This document shows, in pieces, positions 18,026 to 27,598 of a stretch of DNA of 51,299 nt. The notes under the pieces are model-generated. The model was not told where the DNA came from. It was given only the letters and a program-made list of their open reading frames with translations, and searched no databases. A program made the translations under genes and the position numbers. The stretch is from Methylotenera sp. (GTDB taxonomy: Bacteria > Pseudomonadota > Gammaproteobacteria > Burkholderiales > Methylophilaceae). Location: NCBI RefSeq assembly GCF_013141425.1, contig NZ_JABFRA010000096.1, forward strand, positions 1-51,299, given 5' to 3'. Position 1 is the first letter of the stretch; every line of letters begins with the position of its first letter.

Positions 18026-18406
18026 ATGATGGAAATGAACCAACAAAATATAATCGAGCTTTTGCAAGCTGAACATAATCATCCTGAGTGGGATGAGCCT
18101 ATTGTCTGCCGAGTAGAGGTGGATTTGCCTGCTTGGCTCTCAAAGTTGGCGGGTGGCCGAGATTGGGAAGTTTATTCAGAAGCAGAGGAAGAAAACTGTG
18201 TAAGTTTTGCCATGCGCCAAGGTTCTACTCGTAACCCAAAACAAACGCCAAAACTGGCTGAAGTAACCTTGTATCACAACGGCTACGCCATTGTGGACGT
18301 GGATGGAAAATCTTTGTTTGATGGCACTTTGACTTCAGGGGCTAACGATTGCGCGCATTTAACTTATTTTCATGCGGATAGTGGTGAAAAAATTACGCTA
18401 AATTAA
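18026..18406 (+). CDS. small acidic protein of unknown function
   Basis: I do not recognise this 126-residue protein. It is hydrophilic and acidic, with no signal peptide or membrane segment. Notable stretches are PAWLSKLAGGRDWEVY, a run of acidic residues (SEAEEEN) and a predicted beta-rich C-terminal half (AEVTLYHNGYAIVDVDGKSLFDGTL). The coding call rests on a good ribosome site (AGGA six bases before ATG), an uninterrupted frame with typical codon use, and a TATAAT upstream. It stands alone, convergent with ispB. Confidence 0.7.
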   Translation: MMEMNQQNIIELLQAEHNHPEWDEPIVCRVEVDLPAWLSKLAGGRDWEVYSEAEEENCVSFAMRQGSTRNPKQTPKLAEVTLYHNGYAIVDVDGKSLFDGTLTSGANDCAHLTYFHADSGEKITLN

Positions 18407-18466
18407 TTATTCAAGATTGAGTAGTTTAAGTTACTAGAAAAAATAGTTAATTTCTGATTTACAAGC

Positions 18467-19465
18467 TTAATAGCTTCTCGATACGGCAAATTCTGCTAAT
18501 GTGTAGAGGGCTTGTTTGTAGTTAGAATCTTTAAAGTGTGCGATTGAATCGCAAGCCAATGCAGATTCCTTTGTTGCTATTGTCCGCACATGTTGTAGCG
18601 CCCCTGTGCGCTCAACCGCGCTTAGCACAGAGGGTAAATCATTGAGGCCACCGTTTTCAATGGCGTTTTTAATGATTTTTGTTTCTTTCGCTGTGCCATG
18701 ACGCATGGCATAAAGTAAGGGTAAAGTGGGTTTTCCTTCACTTAAATCGTCACCTAGATTTTTACCGATTTCCACTACATTGCCACTTAAGTCCAACACG
18801 TCATCAATGAGCTGAAAAGCCGTGCCGATGTGCATGCCATATTTGCTTAAAGCCGATTCCTCGGCGGCAGAGGCGTTGCTAATAATAGCGCCAAGTCGGG
18901 TTGCGGCTTCGAATAACTTGGCGGTTTTGTAGTGTATGACCTGTAGATAAGCTTCATCGGTAATATCTGCATTATGCACATTGAGCAGTTGCAACACTTC
19001 ACCCTCTGCAATGATATTTGTCGCGTTGCTCAACACTTCCATCACTCGCATATTTTGCACTGCAACCATCATCTGAAAAGCCCGCGAATAAACAAAATCG
19101 CCCACTAGTACACTAGCGGCATTGCCAAATATAGCATTGGCGGTATTTTGGCCGCGGCGTTTGGCTGATTCATCCACGACATCATCGTGTAGCAAGGTGG
19201 CAGTGTGAATAAATTCAACAACCGCTGCCAGTTGGTGATGCTCAGGTTTAATTGTGCCAAATAGGCCAGCGGAAAGTAATACCAGCATGGGGCGCAAGCG
19301 TTTTCCGCCACTATTGATAATGTAATGCGCAACCTGATTTACTAGGGTAACGTCAGAATGAAGCGAATGTTGTATGACAGCATTGACAGCCTGAATATCT
19401 GCCAAGACGCAGGATTGTATGGCGTCTAAAGGTGAAGAATTAGTTAGAGTGTTGCTTTGCGTCAC
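18467..19465 (-). CDS. ispB: octaprenyl (polyprenyl) diphosphate synthase
   Basis: A trans-long-chain prenyltransferase that makes the isoprenoid tail of ubiquinone. The 332 residues show GGKRLRPMLVLLSAGL, the first aspartate-rich motif in LLHDDVVDESAKRRG and the second in FQLIDDVLDLSG, with GDDLSEGKPTLPLLYA after it. The start is GTG at 19465 with an AGG-type ribosome site. It diverges from rplU, the standard ispB/rplU arrangement in beta- and gammaproteobacteria. The exact chain length of the product cannot be read from the sequence. Confidence 0.93.
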   Translation of the reverse strand: MTQSNTLTNSSPLDAIQSCVLADIQAVNAVIQHSLHSDVTLVNQVAHYIINSGGKRLRPMLVLLSAGLFGTIKPEHHQLAAVVEFIHTATLLHDDVVDESAKRRGQNTANAIFGNAASVLVGDFVYSRAFQMMVAVQNMRVMEVLSNATNIIAEGEVLQLLNVHNADITDEAYLQVIHYKTAKLFEAATRLGAIISNASAAEESALSKYGMHIGTAFQLIDDVLDLSGNVVEIGKNLGDDLSEGKPTLPLLYAMRHGTAKETKIIKNAIENGGLNDLPSVLSAVERTGALQHVRTIATKESALACDSIAHFKDSNYKQALYTLAEFAVSRSY

Positions 19466-19625
19466 GATAATAAACCTAAAAAAGTAGTGGACATTTTAAC
19501 ACAGGCAATTTTTATGTATGTGTTGCTGTTTGCTAACAAGTTTATAAATAGTAAGATTATTTTTCATGGTTTTAGGCGCAGTCGTAGCATCGCTGTATTT
19601 TTTTGATTTAGATGAACATTATGAT

Positions 19626-19653
19626 TTGCTTTGCTAGATTATTTGCGTATAAT
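19626..19653 (+). promoter_or_regulatory. sigma-70 promoter of rplU-rpmA
   Basis: TTGCTT at 19626-19631 and a perfect TATAAT at 19648-19653 are separated by 16 bases, 38 bases upstream of the rplU ATG. Position and match suggest the main promoter of this ribosomal protein operon. Confidence 0.65.
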
Positions 19654-19690
19654 GCCGAGTTCTTTAGAAAGCGTAATTTAAGGCTCAATC

Positions 19691-20056
19691 ATGTATGCTG
19701 TAATTAAAACTGGTGGTAAGCAATATCGCGTAGTTCCTGGCGAAAGATTAAAAGTTGAAAAATTAGAAGTTGAAGTTGGCGGCACAGTAACGCTAGATCA
19801 AATTCTAGTGGTTTCAGATGGCGACAATACAACTATCGGTGCGCCTATCATTAACGGCGCCACTGTTAAAGCTACCGTGCTTTCACATGGCCGTGGTGAT
19901 AAAGTGATGATTTTCAAATTCCGTCGTCGTAAGCATTATCGTAAAACACAAGGTCATCGCCAAAGTTTTACTGAAATCCAAATCGGCGAGATTTTAGCTG
20001 CGGGACAAACAGCAGCAAAGCCAGCAAAAGCGAAAGCTACTAAAGCTGTAGCATAA
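19691..20056 (+). CDS. rplU: 50S ribosomal protein L21
   Basis: L21 binds 23S rRNA in the large subunit. The first 103 residues match the family: [25 protein letters not shown], and [16 protein letters not shown] with FTEIQI. An extra tail of about 18 residues, made mainly of Ala and Lys ([13 protein letters not shown]), follows the normal end. Ribosomal protein S20 in this window carries a longer tail of the same kind. rpmA follows after 33 bases. Confidence 0.97.
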   Translation: MYAVIKTGGKQYRVVPGERLKVEKLEVEVGGTVTLDQILVVSDGDNTTIGAPIINGATVKATVLSHGRGDKVMIFKFRRRKHYRKTQGHRQSFTEIQIGEILAAGQTAAKPAKAKATKAVA

Positions 20057-20089
20057 TTGACTGAATCAATAAGACTTAAGGATTAAATC

Positions 20090-20350
20090 ATGGCACACAA
20101 AAAAGCAGGCGGTAGTTCACGTAACGGTCGCGATTCTCATTCACAACGACTAGGTGTTAAAGCTTTTGGCGAAACAGTTGTAACAGCTGGCAGTATTATT
20201 GTCCGTCAACGTGGCACTAAAATGCACGCAGGCGAAAACGTTGGCATGGGTAAAGATCATACTTTGTACGCTAAAGCAGACGGTAAAGTATCTTTTGCAA
20301 TTAAAGGCGCTTTAAAACGCCACACTGTAAGCATTATTGTTGCAGCTTAA
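20090..20350 (+). CDS. rpmA: 50S ribosomal protein L27
   Basis: L27 reaches the peptidyl transferase centre with its N-terminus. The 86-residue protein begins [20 protein letters not shown] and contains [17 protein letters not shown], all diagnostic. A good AAGGA ribosome site lies upstream. A strong terminator follows at 20368-20396. Confidence 0.98.
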   Translation: MAHKKAGGSSRNGRDSHSQRLGVKAFGETVVTAGSIIVRQRGTKMHAGENVGMGKDHTLYAKADGKVSFAIKGALKRHTVSIIVAA

Positions 20351-20367
20351 GTTAATATAACTTTATT

Positions 20368-20396
20368 AAAGCCTCATCGTTTGATGGGGCTTTTTT
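20368..20396 (+). terminator. Rho-independent terminator after rpmA
   Basis: An 11-pair stem (AAAGCCTCATC / GATGGGGCTTT, one G-T pair) with a 4-base loop and a run of T. It lies only 20 bases before the obgE start, so it may attenuate readthrough into obgE. Confidence 0.85.
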
Positions 20397-20412
20397 ATTT
20401 GGTAAACTCTAA

Positions 20413-21510
<1,098 letters not shown>

Positions 21511-21512
21511 CA

Positions 21513-22631
21513 ATGAAATCGTTACTGCTTGATGCAAAAGTTATTGTGGTAAAAGTTGGTTCCAGCTTGGTTACCAATAACGGTAACGGCCTCGACAAAG
21601 TGGCGATTGCTGCTTGGGCTGCGCAAATTGCCGCCTTGGTGCAACAAGGTAAGCAGATTGTGTTAGTTTCAAGTGGTGCAGTAGCGGAAGGCATGCAGCG
21701 GTTAGGTTGGAAAAAGCGCCCAGTTGCAGTAAATGAATTGCAAGCGGCAGCAGCAGTTGGTCAAATGGGGCTAGTGCAGATGTACGAAAGTTGCTTTACT
21801 CTACATCAGTTGCATACGGCGCAAGTCTTGCTGACACACGATGACTTGGCGGATAGAAAGCGGTACTTAAATGCACGCAGTACTTTACGCACTTTGCTCG
21901 ACTTGAAGGTTATTCCAATCATCAATGAAAATGATACGGTTGTGACTGACGAAATTCGTTTTGGTGATAACGATACCCTAGGCTCCTTAGTGGCTAATTT
22001 GATTGAAGCTGATACATTGGTGATTTTAACGGACCAACAGGGCTTGTATTCTGCTGATCCACGTAAAGATATCGATGCGAAATTCATACAGCATGCTACT
22101 GCAGGAGATGTCGCACTAGAAAAGATGGCGGGTGGCGCAGGCACTAGTGTGGGTACGGGCGGTATGCTAACTAAAATACTGGCAGCAAAAAGGGCGTCGC
22201 GCAGTGGTGCTAATACGATTATCGCGTCAGGTCGTGAAAAAAATGTGCTTGTTCGATTGTCAGCTGGCGAGGTGATTGGTACACATTTACAAACCACAGA
22301 GATGAAAACAACAGCACGTAAGCAATGGCTGGCCGATCATTTGCAATTGCGCGGAAAATTAACTTTAGATGCAGGTGCGGTAAAGGTAATCAAGCAGGAT
22401 GGAAAAAGCTTGCTGCCTATTGGTGTGATTGCGGTTGAGGGTAATTTTGAGCGTGGCGAAGTGGTTGCCTGCTTCGGCCAAGATGGTGTGGAACTGGCGC
22501 GTGGATTGGTCAACTATTCTGCGATTGAGGCTAGCCGAATTATGCGCAAATCTAGTCGAGATATAGAACAGATATTGGGCTATGTCGAGGAAGCCGAATT
22601 GATACACCGCGATAATCTTGTGTTGTTATAA
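21513..22631 (+). CDS. proB: glutamate 5-kinase
   Basis: ProB phosphorylates glutamate in the first step of proline synthesis. The amino-acid kinase domain (about residues 8-260) shows [40 protein letters not shown] and [11 protein letters not shown]-terminal PUA domain (about 280-365) follows. The 372 residues match the family. It is linked tightly to obgE, and proA is not in the window. Confidence 0.95.
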   Translation: MKSLLLDAKVIVVKVGSSLVTNNGNGLDKVAIAAWAAQIAALVQQGKQIVLVSSGAVAEGMQRLGWKKRPVAVNELQAAAAVGQMGLVQMYESCFTLHQLHTAQVLLTHDDLADRKRYLNARSTLRTLLDLKVIPIINENDTVVTDEIRFGDNDTLGSLVANLIEADTLVILTDQQGLYSADPRKDIDAKFIQHATAGDVALEKMAGGAGTSVGTGGMLTKILAAKRASRSGANTIIASGREKNVLVRLSAGEVIGTHLQTTEMKTTARKQWLADHLQLRGKLTLDAGAVKVIKQDGKSLLPIGVIAVEGNFERGEVVACFGQDGVELARGLVNYSAIEASRIMRKSSRDIEQILGYVEEAELIHRDNLVLL

Positions 22632-22704
22632 AATTTTTACTGAATATAGCTAAGTTTGAATTTTTGGTCACTTTAATAAGTAAAGTATGGCAAGGAAAAC
22701 ATCA

Positions 22705-23202
22705 ATGAGTAAACAACCTTTAGTGGCAATTATTATGGGTTCAGATAGCGATTGGCCAATTATGAAAGCTTCTGCGCAAATGTTGGCAGATTTTGGCATT
22801 GCCTACACGGCGGAAGTAGTTTCTGCGCACCGCACCCCCGACTTGATGTTTACTTTTGCAGAAACTTCCGCAAAAAAAGGCTATCAGGTGATTATTGCCG
22901 GTGCTGGCGGAGCGGCACATTTACCAGGTATGGTGGCAGCCAAAACCACGTTGCCAGTGCTAGGTGTGCCAGTGCCTTCTAAACATTTGCAAGGACAAGA
23001 TTCACTGCTTTCTATTGTGCAGATGCCCAAAGGGATTCCTGTCGCAACCTTTGCGATAGGCGAGGCGGGCGCTGCCAACGCAGGGTTATTTGCAGCATCA
23101 ATATTAGCCAATCATGACGCTGCCTTGGCACAGAAGTTAATTGAGTTTCGTGCCAAGCAGGCTGCTAAAGTTGAAGCGATGGAGCTTACGGATAAGCCCT
23201 AA
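22705..23202 (+). CDS. purE: N5-carboxyaminoimidazole ribonucleotide mutase
   Basis: PurE converts N5-CAIR to CAIR in purine synthesis. The 165 residues include the diagnostic [20 protein letters not shown] and [14 protein letters not shown]. The frame opens at an ATG at 22687, but the AAGGA at 22692-22696 lies inside that extension and 8 bases before ATG 22705, so 22705 is the start. purK follows after 59 bases and supplies its substrate. Confidence 0.95.
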   Translation: MSKQPLVAIIMGSDSDWPIMKASAQMLADFGIAYTAEVVSAHRTPDLMFTFAETSAKKGYQVIIAGAGGAAHLPGMVAAKTTLPVLGVPVPSKHLQGQDSLLSIVQMPKGIPVATFAIGEAGAANAGLFAASILANHDAALAQKLIEFRAKQAAKVEAMELTDKP

Positions 23203-23261
23203 TGTCTTATTCCATGCGTGAAATTTCGTTAAAAATCTAAATTTATTAGCATACAAACTAT

Positions 23262-24428
23262 ATGAGCCACAATTTTCAAGATCCAATTCCAGTCATTTTG
23301 CCACCCGCCATGCTAGGCATGTTAGGCGGTGGTCAGCTCGGTCGTTTTTTTGTCATTGCGGCACACGAGATGGGTTATAAGGTTACGGTGTTAGACCCGG
23401 ACGCCAATAGTCCTGCTGGAAAAATTGCAGATGTGCATATTTGTGCAGCTTTTGATGATAAGTCTGCATTGCTAAAGCTGTCCAATACTTGTGAAGCAAT
23501 CAGCACCGAGTTTGAAAATGTGCCAGCAGATTCCTTGTCCTTTCTGGCGGAAACCAAGCCTGTGCGACCAGGAGCTTATAGTGTCGCCATCGCGCAACAT
23601 CGCGTAAGTGAGAAAAACTTCCTTAAACATGCGGGTTTGCCAGTTGCCCCGTTTGAAGTTATTAATCAAGTTGAAGACTTGCCAGAAGATGGCAGTGATA
23701 TTTACCCTGCGATTCTAAAAGTGGCGAGATTTGGCTACGACGGCAAAGGTCAGGCCCGAGTAAAAAATCAACATGAAGCACAAGCGGCCTTTGCCCAGTT
23801 TGAGCGTGAAGAGTGTGTGTTGGAAAAAATGTTGAAACTGGATTATGAAGTTTCTGTTGTGCTGGCACGTGATGTGCACGGTAACGTGGCAACGTACCCG
23901 ACATCAGAAAACAGCCATTTAAACGGCATATTAGATATTTCCATTGCGCCTGCGCGCGGTCGTGATGCGATTAGCCATCAAGCGCAAAAGTTGGCGATTT
24001 TAGTGGCTGAAAAATTATCTTACATAGGTGTGATGGGTGTGGAGTTTTTTGTATGTGATGGCGAGTTATTGGTCAATGAGATAGCACCAAGGCCGCATAA
24101 TTCTGGCCATTACACCATAGATGCCTGTGTTACAAATCAATTTGAACAGCAGGTGCGTGCGATGACAGGCTTACCTTTAGGTAGTGCAAGACAGCATAGT
24201 TCGGCAGTCATGGTGAATTTATTGGGTGATATCTGGCCTGAAGATGATAAAGCCGCTCCGCAATGGCAACTAGCTTTAACTAATGCGCAACTTAAAATGC
24301 ACCTTTACGGCAAACAACAAGCCCGGCCTGGCAGAAAAATGGGACACTTTACGGTGATTAATGTTAGCCGTGATGAAGCAATTAAGCAGGCAATGCAGGC
24401 GCGCGCCGATTTGAATATTGGCAACTGA
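23262..24428 (+). CDS. purK: 5-(carboxyamino)imidazole ribonucleotide synthase
   Basis: An ATP-grasp ligase that makes N5-CAIR from AIR, bicarbonate and ATP, feeding PurE. Marks are GMLGGGQLGRFFVIAA at the N-terminus, STEFENVPADSL, LKVARFGYDGKGQ, the ATP-grasp EKMLKLDYEVSV, and NEIAPRPHNSGHYTIDAC. Its 388 residues are normal. A strong bidirectional terminator follows, shared with the convergent rpsT. Confidence 0.95.
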   Translation: MSHNFQDPIPVILPPAMLGMLGGGQLGRFFVIAAHEMGYKVTVLDPDANSPAGKIADVHICAAFDDKSALLKLSNTCEAISTEFENVPADSLSFLAETKPVRPGAYSVAIAQHRVSEKNFLKHAGLPVAPFEVINQVEDLPEDGSDIYPAILKVARFGYDGKGQARVKNQHEAQAAFAQFEREECVLEKMLKLDYEVSVVLARDVHGNVATYPTSENSHLNGILDISIAPARGRDAISHQAQKLAILVAEKLSYIGVMGVEFFVCDGELLVNEIAPRPHNSGHYTIDACVTNQFEQQVRAMTGLPLGSARQHSSAVMVNLLGDIWPEDDKAAPQWQLALTNAQLKMHLYGKQQARPGRKMGHFTVINVSRDEAIKQAMQARADLNIGN

Positions 24429-24456
24429 GTTGAGTAGAGTAAAATAAATACAAAAT

Positions 24457-24486
24457 AAAAAAGCCGAACTTAAGTTCGGCTTTTTT
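24457..24486. terminator. bidirectional terminator between purK and rpsT
   Basis: An exact 30-base palindrome: six A, then GCCGAACTTAAGTTCGGC, then six T. Read from either strand it gives a GC-containing stem followed by a T run, so it can end both the purK and the rpsT transcripts. Confidence 0.92.
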
Positions 24487-24506
24487 CTAGTTGCGTGTAA
24501 ATCTAA

Positions 24507-24923
24507 TTATTCAGATTTAGCTTTTGCGGCTGCCTTGGCTTTTGGTGCGGCTTTTGCCTTCGGCGCTGCGGCATCTGCAACTTTAGCTTTTTTAGCAACA
24601 GCGGCTTTAGGTGCAGCCTTGGCTTTTGGCGCAGCTTTCGCTACAGTTAAAACAGCATCGCCTGGCAACGCCTTAATTGCGGCATACAAGCGACTTTTAT
24701 GACGTGAAGCTTTGTTTTTGTGAATAATGTTTTTATCTGCAATGCGATCAATCACGCTAACATTTTCGCTATACGCAGCTACTGCAGCGACTTTATCGCC
24801 AGACTCTACAGCTTTAATAATTTTCTTAATCGCGGTACGCAAAGTAGAACGCAAGCTTGCATTGTGAGCGCGCTGCTTAACTGCTTGACGAGCACGTTTT
24901 CTTGCTTGTGCGGTATTTGCCAT
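24507..24923 (-). CDS. rpsT: 30S ribosomal protein S20 with long Ala/Lys/Pro tail
   Basis: S20 binds 16S rRNA. Residues 1-90 match the family: [37 protein letters not shown], and [14 protein letters not shown]. The protein continues for another 48 residues of low-complexity repeats ([10 protein letters not shown] units), making 138 residues against 87 in E. coli. The tail is highly basic and probably disordered. An AGGAAAG ribosome site supports the start. The coding bases of the tail form a repeated gct/ttt/gcc pattern. Confidence 0.95.
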   Translation of the reverse strand: MANTAQARKRARQAVKQRAHNASLRSTLRTAIKKIIKAVESGDKVAAVAAYSENVSVIDRIADKNIIHKNKASRHKSRLYAAIKALPGDAVLTVAKAAPKAKAAPKAAVAKKAKVADAAAPKAKAAPKAKAAAKAKSE

Positions 24924-25109
24924 CTATGTTTCTTTCCTAAAAGGTGCTAAAAGCTATTAAAAATACGAAGCCCATAATCATAGCTATTTTATGAATATAT
25001 TGCAAGTTTAAATCGTGTAAATATCCTAGCGAATTCCCGCATGTTATTAAGTAGCATGTTAAAATCGCCTAAATATGTTGTTAATAAGCAATTTTTCTCA
25101 AATTCAATT

Positions 25110-26654
25110 ATGAATCTACTCAAAGCCTTGGCCAAAGTTGGTAGTATGACCTTTGTCTCACGGATACTGGGTTTTGTGCGCGATACGCTGATTGCACGCG
25201 TGTTTGGTGCGGGAATGTTAAGCGATGCTTTCATCGTTGCGTTTAAAATCCCCAATTTATTACGTAGAATTTCGGCAGAAGGTGCTTTTAGCCAAGCATT
25301 TGTGCCAATTTTGGGCGAATATAAAACACAGCGTAGCTTTGATGAAACACATAATCTCATCAATCGCGTAGCTACTTGGATGGGCGTGCTTTTAGTGGCT
25401 ATTACCTTGCTTGGCATGTTGGCGGCACCTTGGATCGTCACGCTGATTGCGCCTGGTTTCCGAGCAAACCCTGAAAAAATGCAACTAACCGTTGAGTTGT
25501 TGCGGATTACTTTTCCTTATATTTTCTTTATCTCCTTAGTTTCAATGGCTGGCGGGGTGTTGAATACCTACAATAAATTTGGCATTCCAGCGTTTACGCC
25601 TGTCTGGCTCAACGTTTCTATGATTGCAGCGGTTTTATTTTTTGCCGAGCATTTTTCTGAACCTATTAAAGTGCTGGCTTGGGCGGTATTTTTTGGTGGA
25701 TTTTTGCAGTTAATTTTTCAGATTCCATTCTTAAGGCAAATTGGACTCTTGCCGAAACTTGATTTTCACCTGAACGATGAAGGAGTTTGGCGTATTTTGA
25801 AGCTGATGGGGCCTGCGGTTTTAGGGGTTTCTGTCGCGCAGATTTCGCTGATTATTAATACAGTCTTCGCCTCGTTTTTAGTGACGGGTAGTGTGAGTTG
25901 GCTTTATTATGCAGATCGATTGATGGAGTTTCCAACAGGGGTCTTAGGCGTTGCTTTGGGGACGATTTTATTGCCAAGCTTATCGAAAGCTTATGCAGGT
26001 AAAGAACAGAATGAATATTCGCAATTATTGGATTGGGGCTTACGCCTGACCTTTATACTTGCGGCTCCTGCCGCAGTTGCGCTTGCGGTTTTGGCGGTAC
26101 CTTTGGTAACGGCCTTATTTCATTACGGCAAGTTTACCGCAGACGATGTAGCCATGACGCAGCAAGCGCTTATTGCTTATAGTATAGGTTTGTTAGGCTT
26201 GATTCTTGTAAAAATACTGGCCCCAGGGTTTTATGCGCGACAAAACATCAAAACACCAGTTAAAATTGCCATATTTACCCTAATAACGACGCAGCTAATG
26301 AACTTTATATTTGTATTTGTGTTGGATTTAAGACACGCAGGGTTGGCCTTGTCGATTGGCCTAGCGGCCTGTATTAATGCCTCGCTGCTTTATTACCATT
26401 TACGCAAGGCGAATGTCTATCAGCCGCAGCCAGGCTGGTTTGTTTTTTTACTAAAACTCGCCGTCGGCCTAAGCGTTATGGGGATAGTGCTCCATTTTGC
26501 CATGGGTGATGGCAATGCTTGGCTACAATTTGGATTATCTAAACGACTATTGTATCTAAGCGGATTGGTACTCTTAGGAGGTGGGGCTTACTTTGCAACA
26601 CTGATGTTACTTGGGTTTAGACCGCGTGATTATATTCGTAGGGTGGTACGCTGA
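25110..26654 (+). CDS. murJ: lipid II flippase MurJ
   Basis: MurJ moves lipid II across the inner membrane for peptidoglycan synthesis. The protein has about 14 hydrophobic helices and the family motifs [64 protein letters not shown] and [11 protein letters not shown]. The frame is open back to ATG 25041, but family members start at [12 protein letters not shown], so I use ATG 25110, giving 514 residues (E. coli 511). Neither start has a strong ribosome site. The stop overlaps the ribF start by one base. Confidence 0.94.
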   Translation: MNLLKALAKVGSMTFVSRILGFVRDTLIARVFGAGMLSDAFIVAFKIPNLLRRISAEGAFSQAFVPILGEYKTQRSFDETHNLINRVATWMGVLLVAITLLGMLAAPWIVTLIAPGFRANPEKMQLTVELLRITFPYIFFISLVSMAGGVLNTYNKFGIPAFTPVWLNVSMIAAVLFFAEHFSEPIKVLAWAVFFGGFLQLIFQIPFLRQIGLLPKLDFHLNDEGVWRILKLMGPAVLGVSVAQISLIINTVFASFLVTGSVSWLYYADRLMEFPTGVLGVALGTILLPSLSKAYAGKEQNEYSQLLDWGLRLTFILAAPAAVALAVLAVPLVTALFHYGKFTADDVAMTQQALIAYSIGLLGLILVKILAPGFYARQNIKTPVKIAIFTLITTQLMNFIFVFVLDLRHAGLALSIGLAACINASLLYYHLRKANVYQPQPGWFVFLLKLAVGLSVMGIVLHFAMGDGNAWLQFGLSKRLLYLSGLVLLGGGAYFATLMLLGFRPRDYIRRVVR

Positions 26655-27550
26655 TGCAAATTTTCCGTCATATTCCAAACCAGCAACAGCAAGCGTGTGC
26701 GTTGGCGATTGGTAATTTTGATGGCATGCATCTGGGTCATCAAGCCTTATTGAAACAACTGACTGAAACAGCAAAATCACTCGGTTTAACTTCTGCTGTA
26801 ATGACATTTGAGCCGCATCCGCGCGAGTTTTTTTCACCAGAAACTGCGCCTGCGCGACTTAGTTCCTTACGAGAAAAGCTCGAGCATTTTGCTGAAGCGG
26901 GTGTAGAAGTCGCCTATGTCTGTCGTTTCAATCGACGGCTTGCTGGACTCACTCCACAAGCGTTTATGCAAAATATTTTACGAGATGCACTTAATGCGCA
27001 GGCCATTCTAGTTGGTGAAGATTTTAGATTCGGTGCAATGCGCGCTGGCTCTATTTTAGACTTTTTAGAGGCTAAGTTTAATCTGATAAGTTTGTCTCAA
27101 GTGGATTTAGAAAATGCACGGGTTTCGAGTACTCGTGTACGCTCAGCATTGGCTTCAGGCGATTTAAATGAAGCGAGATTATTGCTAAATCGACCCTATA
27201 GCATCAGCGGAAAAGTCGTACATGGCGCCAAACTTGGTCGTCAGTTGGGCTTTCCTACGGCGAATGTACTGATGCGCCACGAGCGGCCAGCCTTAACTGG
27301 TGTGTATGCAGTGAATTTAGATGGATTAAACGCGGTGGCAAATTTAGGCATTAGGCCAACAATAGCCGGTATTTCTAAGCTGAAATTAGAGGTGCATGTA
27401 CTTGATTTTAATGCTGATTTATATGGAAAGCATGTACATGTCGAGTTTCTGCATAAAATACGTGATGAAGCAAAGTTTGATGGATTAGATGCCTTAAAAG
27501 CACAAATTGCGCTGGATGTAGAAGCAGCTAGAATTTTTTTCAAGAAATAA
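26654..27550 (+). CDS. ribF: bifunctional riboflavin kinase / FAD synthetase
   Basis: RibF makes FMN and then FAD. The N-terminal adenylyltransferase domain shows GNFDGMHLGHQALL and TFEPHPREFF. The C-terminal flavokinase domain shows GAKLGRQLGFPTANVL and GVYAVNL. The 298 residues are normal. It shares one base with the murJ stop (TGATG). The order murJ-ribF-ileS-lspA is common in betaproteobacteria. Confidence 0.96.
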   Translation: MQIFRHIPNQQQQACALAIGNFDGMHLGHQALLKQLTETAKSLGLTSAVMTFEPHPREFFSPETAPARLSSLREKLEHFAEAGVEVAYVCRFNRRLAGLTPQAFMQNILRDALNAQAILVGEDFRFGAMRAGSILDFLEAKFNLISLSQVDLENARVSSTRVRSALASGDLNEARLLLNRPYSISGKVVHGAKLGRQLGFPTANVLMRHERPALTGVYAVNLDGLNAVANLGIRPTIAGISKLKLEVHVLDFNADLYGKHVHVEFLHKIRDEAKFDGLDALKAQIALDVEAARIFFKK

Positions 27551-27598
27551 AATACAAGAAATAAAATATTGAGAAGTAACTAACTTAAGAAATAAACT

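Noticed and set aside
21806-22297. Minus-strand frame of 163 codons inside proB
   Set aside because: Antisense shadow of a conserved gene with Ser/Ala-rich, non-protein-like sequence.
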